Source: Microgenomates group bacterium
GTDB taxonomy: Bacteria; Patescibacteriota; Microgenomatia; UBA1400; PJMF01
DNA: 20,889 nt
NCBI GenBank assembly: GCA_009776965.1
Contig: WRMU01000008.1
Coordinates: forward strand, 1 to 20,889
Direction of reading: 5' to 3'
Shown here: one piece after another, positions 6,889 to 14,253 of the stretch
How positions within the stretch are numbered: position 1 is the stretch's first letter
Layout: every line of letters starts with the position of its first letter
Program-made: the position numbers and the translations under genes
Notes under the pieces: model-generated
Database searches by the model: none
What the model saw: only the letters and a program-made list of their open reading frames with translations
Told to the model about the DNA's origin: nothing

Positions 6889-9179
6889 TGAAAGACAATA
6901 TTCAAACCTCTTGTTATGTCAAAGGGCTGCATTGCGCCTCCTGCGTTTCCATCATTAAGAAAAAAACCGCCCCTCTCCGAGGTCTCGCCAACATTGACAT
7001 CAATTTAGCTACCAATCAAGCCCAAGTTACCTATGACCCGCACCAAACTAGCTTATCCGCCATCAATAACCAAATCCAAAAATACGGCTACGAGCTTATT
7101 CCCAACCAAGCTCATTCCCCCTCCACCTCCTCCGCACCCCATAAACAAATAGAGACCATCCCTTCCAGCGAACTCCATTCCCCTCATCAGGAACAATTAT
7201 CTCAGCTCAAAAAATTAAAAAGCGCGGTGCTAATTTTATTCCCTCTCGCCATCATCTACTTCTTTTTAATGTTCCATCATGTGGCGGTAAGCCTAGGCTA
7301 TTTGGAACCACCATTCTGGGGTCCCCTTGTCCATACTCAAATCAGTCTCATCGTCGCCACCATCGTCCAATTCGGTTATGGTCAGCGTTTCAACCAATCT
7401 TTTCTGCGCTTTCTCAAATATCGAGCAGCCGACATGAACGCCTTGGTGGGCATGGGCACTCTCGTAGCCTACTTTTATTCCGCCGCTCAGGTACTTTTCC
7501 CTCAATTGCAAACTCTGTTTGGCGATCATGCCTCCCTACATTTTGACGTGGTAATTATCGTCATTGGTTTTATCACCTTAGGAGACTATTTAGTGGCCAG
7601 CAGTAAAGCAAAAACCGGCGAAGCTCTGGCTAAACTAGTTGGCCTACAAGTAAAAACCGCCATCATTATCCGAGACGGTCAAGAAGTAGCCATCCCCATC
7701 AGCCAATTACAATCAGGTGATGTTTTTTTAGTTAAGCCAGGGGCCAAAATCGCCACCGACGGCAAAATTGTTGAAGGGGAGAGCTCCATCGACGAAAGCA
7801 TGATCACTGGAGAATCACTCCCAGTAGATAAAACAGTCGGTGATTTTGTCACCGGCGCCACCCTCAATAAGCAGGGTTTCCTCAAAGTCCAAGCCACCCA
7901 AGTGGGCGATAAAACCGTCCTCGCCCAAATTATCCAAGCTGTCACCACCGCCCAAAACAGCAAAGCCCCCATCCAAAACCTCGCCGACAAAGTAGTGTCT
8001 ATTTTTGTCCCCGTAGTTTTAGCCATCGCCTTCATCTCGCTCATCACTTGGATCCTCATCGGCAATTTTGGCCTCGGCCTCCTCTGCTTCATCGGTATCT
8101 TGGTCGTCGCTTGTCCTTGCGCCATGGGGCTCGCCACCCCCATTGCCATCACCATCGGAGTGGGCAAAGCGGCCGAAGCTGGGATTTTAGTCAAAGACGC
8201 CCAGAGTCTCCAACAACTGCGCAAAATTAATTTTATTGTCTTCGATAAAACCGGCACCATCACTTATGGTCGGCCCACAGTGGTGGATCATAATCTCAGC
8301 AATGAACAATTAGCTATCTTGCTTGCTCTGGAAAAACAATCCGAACACCCACTAGCCGGTGCGGTGGTCAAATATGCCCAGAAAAAGCTCACCAATCCCC
8401 GCCTGCCCAAAGTGGACAAGTTTGCTATTATCGCCGGCTCGGGACTAAAAGGCTCCATCAAGGGCGTCCAATACTACGCCGGCAATGAACGACTGGCCAA
8501 GGAATTGAAAATTAAAATACCTCCTAGCTTTCTTAAAGAAACCAGTCATTCTGGCTGCACCCCCATCTTTTTGCTGACTAAAAAAGAATTACTTGGTGCC
8601 CTCTGGCTGTCCGACGAAGTTAAAAAGGAAGTCCCCGCTATCATCGAGCGCCTCCATAGGCGAGGGATTAAAACCGCCCTTTTAACCGGCGACAAAGCTA
8701 GCGTGGCTAATTTAATTGCCCAGCAAACTGGTATCGACGAGGTATTAGCCGAAGTTCTCCCCACCCAAAAAAGCCAGAAAATTAAAGAACTGCAAAACCA
8801 AGGTTGGCGGGTGGCCATGGTGGGGGATGGCATCAACGATTCTCCCGCCCTCTCTCAGGCCGACGTGGGTATCGCCATGGGCACTGGCTCCGATATCGCC
8901 ATTGAGTCCGCCAGCATTACTTTGCTCGGCGGCAACATCGCTAAACTTCCCGTCAGCATTGACCTCTCCAAGGACACCCTCAGAACCATCACCCAAAACT
9001 TATTCTTTTCCTTTTTCTATAATGGTGCGGCCATCCCCATCGCTGCTGGCGCGCTTTATCCGCTCTGGGGAATTGTGCTCAGCCCCGCCATTGAAGGCGT
9101 GGCCATGGTTTTTTCCAGCGTGAGTGTGGTACTTAACTCATTGCGTTTAAGGAAAAAAAAGTACGACCAAAATTGTTAA
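6888..9179 (+). CDS. copA: Copper-translocating P1B-type ATPase
   Basis: This 763-residue ATPase exports monovalent copper (or silver). It has an N-terminal HMA domain with GLHCASC (cysteines 16 and 19), then the P1B membrane helices starting at about 113. TGES (307-310) lies in the actuator domain, CPC (409-411) is the transmembrane metal site, DKTGT begins with the phosphorylated Asp453, followed by the HP locus (SEHPLAG) and GDGIND hinge. The final helices contain YN (in FFSFFYNGAAIP) and M..SS, the pattern of Cu+ pumps rather than Zn/Cd pumps. It is the second gene of the copper operon, entered through the one-base TAATG overlap with the HMA-DsbD-cupredoxin gene. No copper regulator gene is adjacent. 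Confidence 0.93.
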   Translation: MKDNIQTSCYVKGLHCASCVSIIKKKTAPLRGLANIDINLATNQAQVTYDPHQTSLSAINNQIQKYGYELIPNQAHSPSTSSAPHKQIETIPSSELHSPHQEQLSQLKKLKSAVLILFPLAIIYFFLMFHHVAVSLGYLEPPFWGPLVHTQISLIVATIVQFGYGQRFNQSFLRFLKYRAADMNALVGMGTLVAYFYSAAQVLFPQLQTLFGDHASLHFDVVIIVIGFITLGDYLVASSKAKTGEALAKLVGLQVKTAIIIRDGQEVAIPISQLQSGDVFLVKPGAKIATDGKIVEGESSIDESMITGESLPVDKTVGDFVTGATLNKQGFLKVQATQVGDKTVLAQIIQAVTTAQNSKAPIQNLADKVVSIFVPVVLAIAFISLITWILIGNFGLGLLCFIGILVVACPCAMGLATPIAITIGVGKAAEAGILVKDAQSLQQLRKINFIVFDKTGTITYGRPTVVDHNLSNEQLAILLALEKQSEHPLAGAVVKYAQKKLTNPRLPKVDKFAIIAGSGLKGSIKGVQYYAGNERLAKELKIKIPPSFLKETSHSGCTPIFLLTKKELLGALWLSDEVKKEVPAIIERLHRRGIKTALLTGDKASVANLIAQQTGIDEVLAEVLPTQKSQKIKELQNQGWRVAMVGDGINDSPALSQADVGIAMGTGSDIAIESASITLLGGNIAKLPVSIDLSKDTLRTITQNLFFSFFYNGAAIPIAAGALYPLWGIVLSPAIEGVAMVFSSVSVVLNSLRLRKKKYDQNC

Positions 9180-9210
9180 AATCCCGCTTGTTATTCCCCC
9201 CTCAGTAAGA

Positions 9211-9295
9211 TATAATCCACCTTATTCATGACCCTAAATCAGCCACTTCTGGCCGCGATCATGATAAGCTAGATAAATTATCAGAAAGGATAATT
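9211..9295 (+). promoter_or_regulatory. Promoter and leader of the SPFH gene cluster
   Basis: TATAAT at 9211-9216 starts a leader of about 70 bases. It holds a 14-codon ORF (9228-9272) very close to the predicted 5' end, a 6-bp stem TGATAA/TTATCA (9262-9267 with 9278-9283), and a ribosome site AGAAAGGA shortly before the ATG at 9296. Confidence 0.55.
9228..9272 (+). CDS. Possible leader peptide MTLNQPLLAAIMIS
   Basis: The ATG lies about 5 bases from the start of transcription predicted from the TATAAT box. In an organism that appears to use leaderless messages, that ATG could be translated directly. It ends with TAG, 24 bases before the SPFH start. Nothing else supports it. Confidence 0.25.
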   Translation: MTLNQPLLAAIMIS

Positions 9296-10438
9296 ATGGG
9301 TTTGATTAAAGCTGTTGCCGGTGCTGTTGGAGGAGCCTTCGGAGATACTTGGCTAGAAATAGTCGAGCCCGGATCCATGGATGAGTTTACTTTTGCGGTC
9401 CAAGGCATCCCTCAAAAACAAAATGCCGGCCGAGGCTCCAACACTTCTGGTTCCGATAACTATATTTCCAATGGCTCCAAAATCCGCGTCCCCGAAAATA
9501 CTGCTTTAATTATTCTTGACCAAGGCAAAATCCGCGACGTAGCCCTAGAAGCTGGCGAATATACCGTAGATGACAAAGAAGCCCCCTCCATCTTCGCCGG
9601 TGATGGCTTGATTAAGTCCTTAGTAAGTGAATCATTTAAGCGTTTTAAGTTTGGTGGTCAGCCCAGCAAACAGGCCATCGCTTATTTTATCAACCTCAAA
9701 GAAATCCGCGGCCTAACTTATGGCACCCCCGGCCCAATTACTTATAAAGACTTTAGTCTCGCCCCAGAAGGCAGCACCAAAGCTCCAGTTCTCCGGTTAG
9801 TCTCTCGCGGCCGCTACTCTATTCGCATTATCGACCCCGTCCTTTTTGTGAAAAACTTCCTCCCCGCTGGAGTAGAGCGCTATCAGGCCAACGACGATCA
9901 GGCCACCGACCAGCTTTTCTCCGAGTTTATCACCACCTTTAATGCCACTCTCAACTCCCTCTCCAAAACCGTAGAAATTGCCGATTTACCCGCTCATGGT
10001 CCTGAATTAGCCAAGGCCATGACCGAAGAAAAAGGCAAAGATGGCTCATGGGTGGAGCGTTGGGGGATTGAGATCGTTTCTGTTGGCGTGGAGGCCGTGG
10101 AATACGACGAAGAATCCCAGAAGCTCATGGATCAATACAATACCGGTCTTATGATGCAAGGGAATGTTGGCAATGCTTATGCTCAAACCACTATTGCTAA
10201 GGCAGCTTTAGCTGCTGGCGAGAGTGGGGGAGGAGCTGCCATGATGGGCATGGGCATGGGCGTGGGAGCCATGGGAGGAGTGATGGCTGGTATGCAACAG
10301 CCTGCCTCTCCAGCGCCAGCCGCTCCGGCTGCTGATCCCGCCGCCGCCCTGCAGCAAGCCAAGTCCCTGCTTGATCAAGGATTAATTACCCAAGAGCAAT
10401 TCGACGCTAAACAGCAAGAGATTCTCTCTAGAATGTAA
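9296..10438 (+). CDS. SPFH/band-7 protein of the YdjI (virion-core-like) type with C-terminal SHOCT domain
   Basis: The 380 residues begin GLIKAVAGAVGGAFGDTWLEIVEP, typical of YdjI-like SPFH proteins. The SPFH core runs from about 45 to 280, with NTALIILDQGKIRDV and EAGEYTVDDKEAPSIF matching the family start. A Gly/Met/Ala/Pro-rich flexible stretch covers 303-348, and a SHOCT-like helix pair closes the protein (LLDQGLITQEQFDAKQQEIL). Such proteins form membrane-associated assemblies; in Bacillus subtilis ydjI shares an operon with pspA, ydjG and ydjH. No PspA gene is present here. The zinc-ribbon gene begins 5 bases after its stop, so they are expressed together. No enzymatic role is expected. 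Confidence 0.85.
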   Translation: MGLIKAVAGAVGGAFGDTWLEIVEPGSMDEFTFAVQGIPQKQNAGRGSNTSGSDNYISNGSKIRVPENTALIILDQGKIRDVALEAGEYTVDDKEAPSIFAGDGLIKSLVSESFKRFKFGGQPSKQAIAYFINLKEIRGLTYGTPGPITYKDFSLAPEGSTKAPVLRLVSRGRYSIRIIDPVLFVKNFLPAGVERYQANDDQATDQLFSEFITTFNATLNSLSKTVEIADLPAHGPELAKAMTEEKGKDGSWVERWGIEIVSVGVEAVEYDEESQKLMDQYNTGLMMQGNVGNAYAQTTIAKAALAAGESGGGAAMMGMGMGVGAMGGVMAGMQQPASPAPAAPAADPAAALQQAKSLLDQGLITQEQFDAKQQEILSRM

Positions 10439-10443
10439 AAGTA

Positions 10444-11604
10444 ATGTCCACCGCCAAAGCTAAACCTACCGCTTCCACTACCAATTTAGAACGTTGTCCC
10501 AAATGTGGCAGCACCGACACTCACTACGACATCTCCGAGCAAACTCTGCGCTGTAAAACCTGTCGCAGCAAGTGGAATCCCGACACCACTTTAATTGCTC
10601 AAAACGAAGTAGCTAATCTCAAAGGCCTCGAGATCTCAGCCGGTACCAAAGACACGGCCAAGAAAAGCAATGATCAAGAGGTAATGACCCTCAAGTGTAA
10701 AATGTGCCACGCTGAGATCACTCTTGCCCTTACCAATGAGTCCACCATCAAATGTCATTGGTGCCGTCATACTCTTTCCGTGGCCGATCAAATCCAAAAC
10801 GGGATTAATCCCGATGGGATTTTGCCCTTCACTCTCACTAAAGAGAAAGCTCAAGAAAAGATCTCCGCATATCTCCAAAAACGCCGCTTCTTTGCTTCGC
10901 CTAAGTTTGTGGCCGAGTTCTCCTTAGAAAATATCTACCCCATTTACCTGCCCTACTTAATCGTTGATGCCAATCTCCATTCCTCCCACTCTGGTAAGGC
11001 GGCCCATTTGGTAAAGCAGTATTCCCAAGGCAGTGATAAAAACCGCCGCACTTACTACGACTACGATTTGTACTCTTTTTCTCGTGATTTTAACCTTACC
11101 ATCAATGATTTAACTATTGAAGGTAATAGCAATTACGCCGATCATAACACCGCTGAGAGCACCCAAAACGTGATTAATGCCATTATGCCCTTCGACACCA
11201 AACAGCTCATTCCCTACTCAGCCCAATTCCTCCAAGGCGGTTTTCGCAGCGAAAAAAGAAACCTCAATTTTGCCGATCTAGAACAAGTAGTTAATTATCA
11301 GTTTAAGGACATCAGCCGCCATCAAATTATGGATAAAGACATGAAGCAGTATAATCATGGCATCAAGTTTGAGTCTGATAAAGTTGATACTACCGGCGCT
11401 CGATGGGTGACTGCCCTATTGCCTGTTTGGTTATATTCCTATTTAGAAGTGAAAAGCAATGGCTCTCAATTGCTCCATTATATTTGTGTTAATGGTCGCA
11501 CTGGCGAGACTTGCGGTAGTGTGCCCATCAATACCGCCAAACTACTCATGACTTCGGCCATCATTGAAGTTTTGGCCTTAATTTTATTAGTCTTATTTAT
11601 ATGA
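10444..11604 (+). CDS. Double zinc-ribbon membrane protein (YdjG-like)
   Basis: The 386-residue product has two zinc ribbons at its N-terminus: cysteines 18/21 with 37/40 (CPKC...CKTC) and 85/88 with 104/107 (CKMC...CHWC). A soluble region of about 220 residues follows, rich in aromatic residues (IYPIYLPYLIVDA, YYDYDLYSF), and a single hydrophobic helix ends the chain (about 365-386), so it is tail-anchored with the ribbons in the cytoplasm. The layout and its place after an SPFH gene match B. subtilis YdjG. It overlaps the next gene by four bases (ATGA). The likely role is partner or recruiter of the SPFH assembly at the membrane; this is inference. Confidence 0.75.
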   Translation: MSTAKAKPTASTTNLERCPKCGSTDTHYDISEQTLRCKTCRSKWNPDTTLIAQNEVANLKGLEISAGTKDTAKKSNDQEVMTLKCKMCHAEITLALTNESTIKCHWCRHTLSVADQIQNGINPDGILPFTLTKEKAQEKISAYLQKRRFFASPKFVAEFSLENIYPIYLPYLIVDANLHSSHSGKAAHLVKQYSQGSDKNRRTYYDYDLYSFSRDFNLTINDLTIEGNSNYADHNTAESTQNVINAIMPFDTKQLIPYSAQFLQGGFRSEKRNLNFADLEQVVNYQFKDISRHQIMDKDMKQYNHGIKFESDKVDTTGARWVTALLPVWLYSYLEVKSNGSQLLHYICVNGRTGETCGSVPINTAKLLMTSAIIEVLALILLVLFI

Positions 11605-12011
11605 AAAAAATAATTTATCGCTGGCATTGGTTAATAGTTGAGGCAGGACTCGTTTTATGTTTGTTCTTAACTGGATTTACCACTCTCGCCGCAGTAACTT
11701 TCACCAATCCCTCCCCAGCATACGCTTATGATGATTATTACAGCGACGATTATAGCGACAGCGAAGATGAAGGCGGCGGCGCTTGGATCTTATTACTAGC
11801 CGGTCCTGCCTTTTATGGCATCATGACGCTTAAGTATCGCAATAGCGACAAACGCCATGTCTATGAGCGCGAGACCGAAACCACCATCACCAATATTAAA
11901 AAAAGCGATACCTTAATCGAATCCCGCAAAAAAACCACCGACTCTCGCCTTCCCGGCCATAATGCCGACGAGCTAGCGGGATCAGCCATCGCTGGCAGCC
12001 TCAAAAAATAG
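11601..12011 (+). CDS. Small membrane protein of unknown function, third gene of the SPFH cluster
   Basis: The 136 residues contain a signal peptide or first helix (about 9-33, ending SPAYAYDD) and a short acidic Asp/Tyr/Ser stretch (43-58). A second helix (AWILLLAGPAFYGIMTL, about 62-80) follows, then a charged, Lys/Arg/Thr-rich cytoplasmic tail. I do not recognise the family. The four-base overlap with the zinc-ribbon gene and the terminator right after it say that it completes the operon. It stands where B. subtilis has ydjH, but it is shorter and no YdjH domain is visible. Confidence 0.65.
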   Translation: MKKIIYRWHWLIVEAGLVLCLFLTGFTTLAAVTFTNPSPAYAYDDYYSDDYSDSEDEGGGAWILLLAGPAFYGIMTLKYRNSDKRHVYERETETTITNIKKSDTLIESRKKTTDSRLPGHNADELAGSAIAGSLKK

Positions 12012-12027
12012 CTAAACCTTCCACCAA

Positions 12028-12053
12028 TCCAAAGTTTTTTTGGAGCTTTTTTT
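12028..12053 (+). terminator. Intrinsic terminator of the SPFH cluster
   Basis: TCCAAA (12028-12033) pairs with TTTGGA (12039-12044) and is followed by GC and seven T (12047-12053), 17 bases after the stop. Confidence 0.65.
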
Positions 12054-12135
12054 ATCAATTTCCCCCATTCCAGACAAAATGCATTTTCAAATTGGGTATT
12101 GACCTTCAAGTTACTTCTCACCTCATAATCCAGCT

Positions 12136-12224
12136 TATCAGAGTAGCATTAAAGGGTAGTTCTAAAAATCTCGCATCTACTCTGAAAAAAGACCGAGGTG
12201 AATAGGCTCGCCTCGGTCTTTTTT
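12136..12224 (+). ncRNA. Candidate small RNA ending at the shared terminator
   Basis: Between the SPFH terminator and the shared terminator lies a possible promoter: TTGACC (12099-12104) and CATAAT (12124-12129), 19 bases apart. It would start an RNA near 12136. That RNA would contain the 9-bp pair TCAGAGTAG (12138-12146) with CTACTCTGA (12177-12185) and end at the strong hairpin 12185-12224. No known RNA family is recognised, and the wide promoter spacing lowers confidence. Confidence 0.25.
12185..12224. terminator. Bidirectional terminator between convergent operons
   Basis: A 16-base arm AAAAAAGACCGAGGTG (12185-12200) pairs with 12209-12224, with a single G-T pair, around an 8-base loop. 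Six T flank the stem on each strand. It ends the - strand surface locus and any + strand transcript leaking from the left. Confidence 0.88.
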
Positions 12225-12234
12225 AGTCCATTTT

Positions 12235-14190
12235 TTAATCCGCAATTGCCTCCACAATATACCGGTCTTTCAAATCATACGAGCAAGAAACTAAGGTCAG
12301 GTATTTTCGTCCATCAACAGACTGTTCTAAAACCGACACGTCATCTGGCTCCACAGTCCGAAAATCCGTCACCAGATATTTCACTCGCCCACAATTCATG
12401 TCAGTTAAATATATCTCATCCCCCACTTCCAATTTGTCGATAGCTGTAAAAAATATATTAAACGGCGAAGTCCGTCCGAAAGCTCGATGGCCAGCTAGGA
12501 CAGTATTACCGCTAGCATTAATTTTCGCTCCCGCAAAATGGGTGATAGCTATGTCCAGACTAGTAGCCCGAGCATATTTAATAATCGGGTAATCTATCCC
12601 TATCTTAGGGATTTCAATCCGACCAATAACCTCTTGATTGGCGACCTGCCAATTTCCCCCAGCCTCACATCGAGCAAAGTCTTGAGCTACTTGAGTCAAT
12701 GTCTGGTTAGTAAAATCCACCTTCCGCACTGTAAAAATCGTATAAGACAAGAAAATCGCCGTGCTAACCATGAAGACTGTCGCCGCTGCCGCCATACTCT
12801 TGCTTTGCCATTTTTTTCTCGAACCCACCAACCAAATTACTGCCAAATATAAAAGTCCCAACATCACCATCGGCAGCACAATCGCTTTCAACTTGCCATG
12901 AGGCTGGTGATACAAGATATTAAAATAACTAGCAGTTAAGTTAGTATTGGCTATAGCTCTCCCGATATAATTTTGTTTTGTCACTGCCGCTCCGTCTGGA
13001 TTTGGATTATTATCCCCCTTAACGACAAATTGTTTGTTTTCTCCCTCACCCTCAATGTCTATCACTCGATGCAGGGCCGGCTTGCCATGCAAGCCTCTAG
13101 CCATAAACGCCACCACATCGCCTATCTCCACGTCATCAAAATCGTCGTAGCGAGTAATCACCAATCCATTAATCCGTAGTGTCGGTTCCATTGAGCCAGT
13201 AGCGATGATAAACGGTCGATACCCTCCCACCACCACTGCCTCCTCTGTTTTGCGAACTTGAACCGTCAGCCAAATTGCCCCCAACAACACCAATAAACAC
13301 AACCCAAAAAACACGTCAGCCACAATAATGATTTTTCGTCTCCCTCGTTTTTTCCTCCTCTTTTTTTCTTTTGTCTTCTTTCCTTCCCCTCCCTCTTTAT
13401 TCTTATCCTTGCTCTCTGTCGCTGGCACTACTTTTTTTTCTCGCCCTCGCTCCACCCTCTTAGTAATCAGCAATATCAGCCCCAGTCCCACCATAGCGCC
13501 CAAACTAACCGCTGCGATCCCTCCCAAGATATAGAATGTCAGCATACTCTCTCCTGTCGGCGGCAAAACCTCCGGAGTTTTGCTTTCTGTCTCCGCCTCC
13601 GCCTCCATCCATGCCTCCAGCCAAGGCAGACTTTCGCTCTCCGCAGGGTTTTCTAACTCAGAATCTTCCATTTCCGTAGGTGGTAATTCTATGACGCATT
13701 CATCAATAGTAGCAATTTCAAAAGTATAAATTAGCTGCAGCGAAGTATTTTGTGCCACATTCCCCACCCAATCCGGCAATTCAAAATAAGCTAGCAATTT
13801 ATCCTTTGTCGTCTCTGGCACACAAAAAGCTACCTCGGTCAAATCCCTACTATTTTCAAGCGTGCCGCTAACCATAACCACCCCCGCCCTAATCAACGCC
13901 AACTTGACATAAGGTAACATTAAATTATCATCAGCAGGATCTGGCGTGATCGCGGCCAATTTAATCTCCATGGCCGCGCTAGAGTTATTAATAATCCAGA
14001 TCGGCGCTCCCATCGAAAAGCCCGGCCCCACGTTTATATACTCAAAAATAATATCTTGGTTAGTGATGGCTAAATCATCGTCAATTATTATTTCATAATC
14101 TGCTGCTTGGGCGGTTAGCGGCGATGCCCAGCAGCAAGCCCCTAAAACTATTGTCGTCATCAGCAGTAATTTTTTTAACATTTCCCTCAT
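12235..14190 (-). CDS. Fusion of LPPTG-anchored ectodomain, SipW-type signal peptidase I and sortase
   Basis: This 651-residue chain has a signal peptide (1-29, LTAQA|AD) and a beta-rich ectodomain (about 31-170). An acidic Pro/Glu linker leads to the sorting signal LPPTG (209-213), followed by a hydrophobic helix (216-243) and KR-rich residues. After a very basic cytoplasmic loop (244-286) comes helix 287-310, then a signal peptidase of SipW/ER type: GSMEPT with Ser333, His374 in LHRV where bacterial type I has Lys, and KGDNN at 391-395. Two more helices (436-456, 467-487) lead to a sortase domain with LAGHR (His568), TLVSC (Cys636) and DRYIV (Arg643). Each catalytic domain falls outside the membrane by this topology. 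It lies downstream of two genes with SipW-type signals, its probable clients. ATG 14178-14181 region (Met4) is a possible alternative start. Domain calls are strong; self-processing is inference. Confidence 0.92.
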   Translation of the reverse strand: MREMLKKLLLMTTIVLGACCWASPLTAQAADYEIIIDDDLAITNQDIIFEYINVGPGFSMGAPIWIINNSSAAMEIKLAAITPDPADDNLMLPYVKLALIRAGVVMVSGTLENSRDLTEVAFCVPETTKDKLLAYFELPDWVGNVAQNTSLQLIYTFEIATIDECVIELPPTEMEDSELENPAESESLPWLEAWMEAEAETESKTPEVLPPTGESMLTFYILGGIAAVSLGAMVGLGLILLITKRVERGREKKVVPATESKDKNKEGGEGKKTKEKKRRKKRGRRKIIIVADVFFGLCLLVLLGAIWLTVQVRKTEEAVVVGGYRPFIIATGSMEPTLRINGLVITRYDDFDDVEIGDVVAFMARGLHGKPALHRVIDIEGEGENKQFVVKGDNNPNPDGAAVTKQNYIGRAIANTNLTASYFNILYHQPHGKLKAIVLPMVMLGLLYLAVIWLVGSRKKWQSKSMAAAATVFMVSTAIFLSYTIFTVRKVDFTNQTLTQVAQDFARCEAGGNWQVANQEVIGRIEIPKIGIDYPIIKYARATSLDIAITHFAGAKINASGNTVLAGHRAFGRTSPFNIFFTAIDKLEVGDEIYLTDMNCGRVKYLVTDFRTVEPDDVSVLEQSVDGRKYLTLVSCSYDLKDRYIVEAIAD

Positions 14191-14202
14191 AATTCCATAA
14201 AA

Positions 14203-14223
14203 GACCCGATATTGAATCGGGTC
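14203..14223 (-). terminator. Hairpin between the TasA-like and peptidase-sortase genes
   Basis: GACCCGAT (14203-14210) and ATCGGGTC (14216-14223) pair perfectly around 5 bases, with CTTTTAT next on the - strand. The T-tract is short, so this may be a partial terminator lowering expression of the enzyme gene relative to the substrate gene. Confidence 0.6.
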
Positions 14224-14228
14224 CTTTA

Positions 14229-14243
14229 TTAATTCACCATCAT
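14229..14243 (-). other. Mini-ORF (Met-Met-Val-Asn-stop) with a strong ribosome site
   Basis: Just after the stop of the TasA-like gene, AGGAG (plus-strand 14248-14252) precedes ATG-ATG-GTG-AAT-TAA. The ribosome site is 4 bases from the first ATG and 7 from the second. The hairpin 14203-14223 follows, then the ATG of the peptidase-sortase gene, which itself lacks a good ribosome site. Confidence 0.3.
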
Positions 14244-14253
14244 TAAACTCCTA

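Noticed and set aside
1850..9246. TCAGCCA shared by the leaders of the F420-ligase homologue, purC and the SPFH gene
   Set aside because: The same 7-mer occurs in several coding places (for example near 7693, 11980, 13265 and 13316), so it is common in this genome and not leader-specific.
13328..13534. + strand frame opposite the basic loop of the peptidase-sortase gene
   Set aside because: It is the antisense image of Lys/Arg/Glu codons, giving an artificial Phe/Leu/Ser-rich product without start signals.
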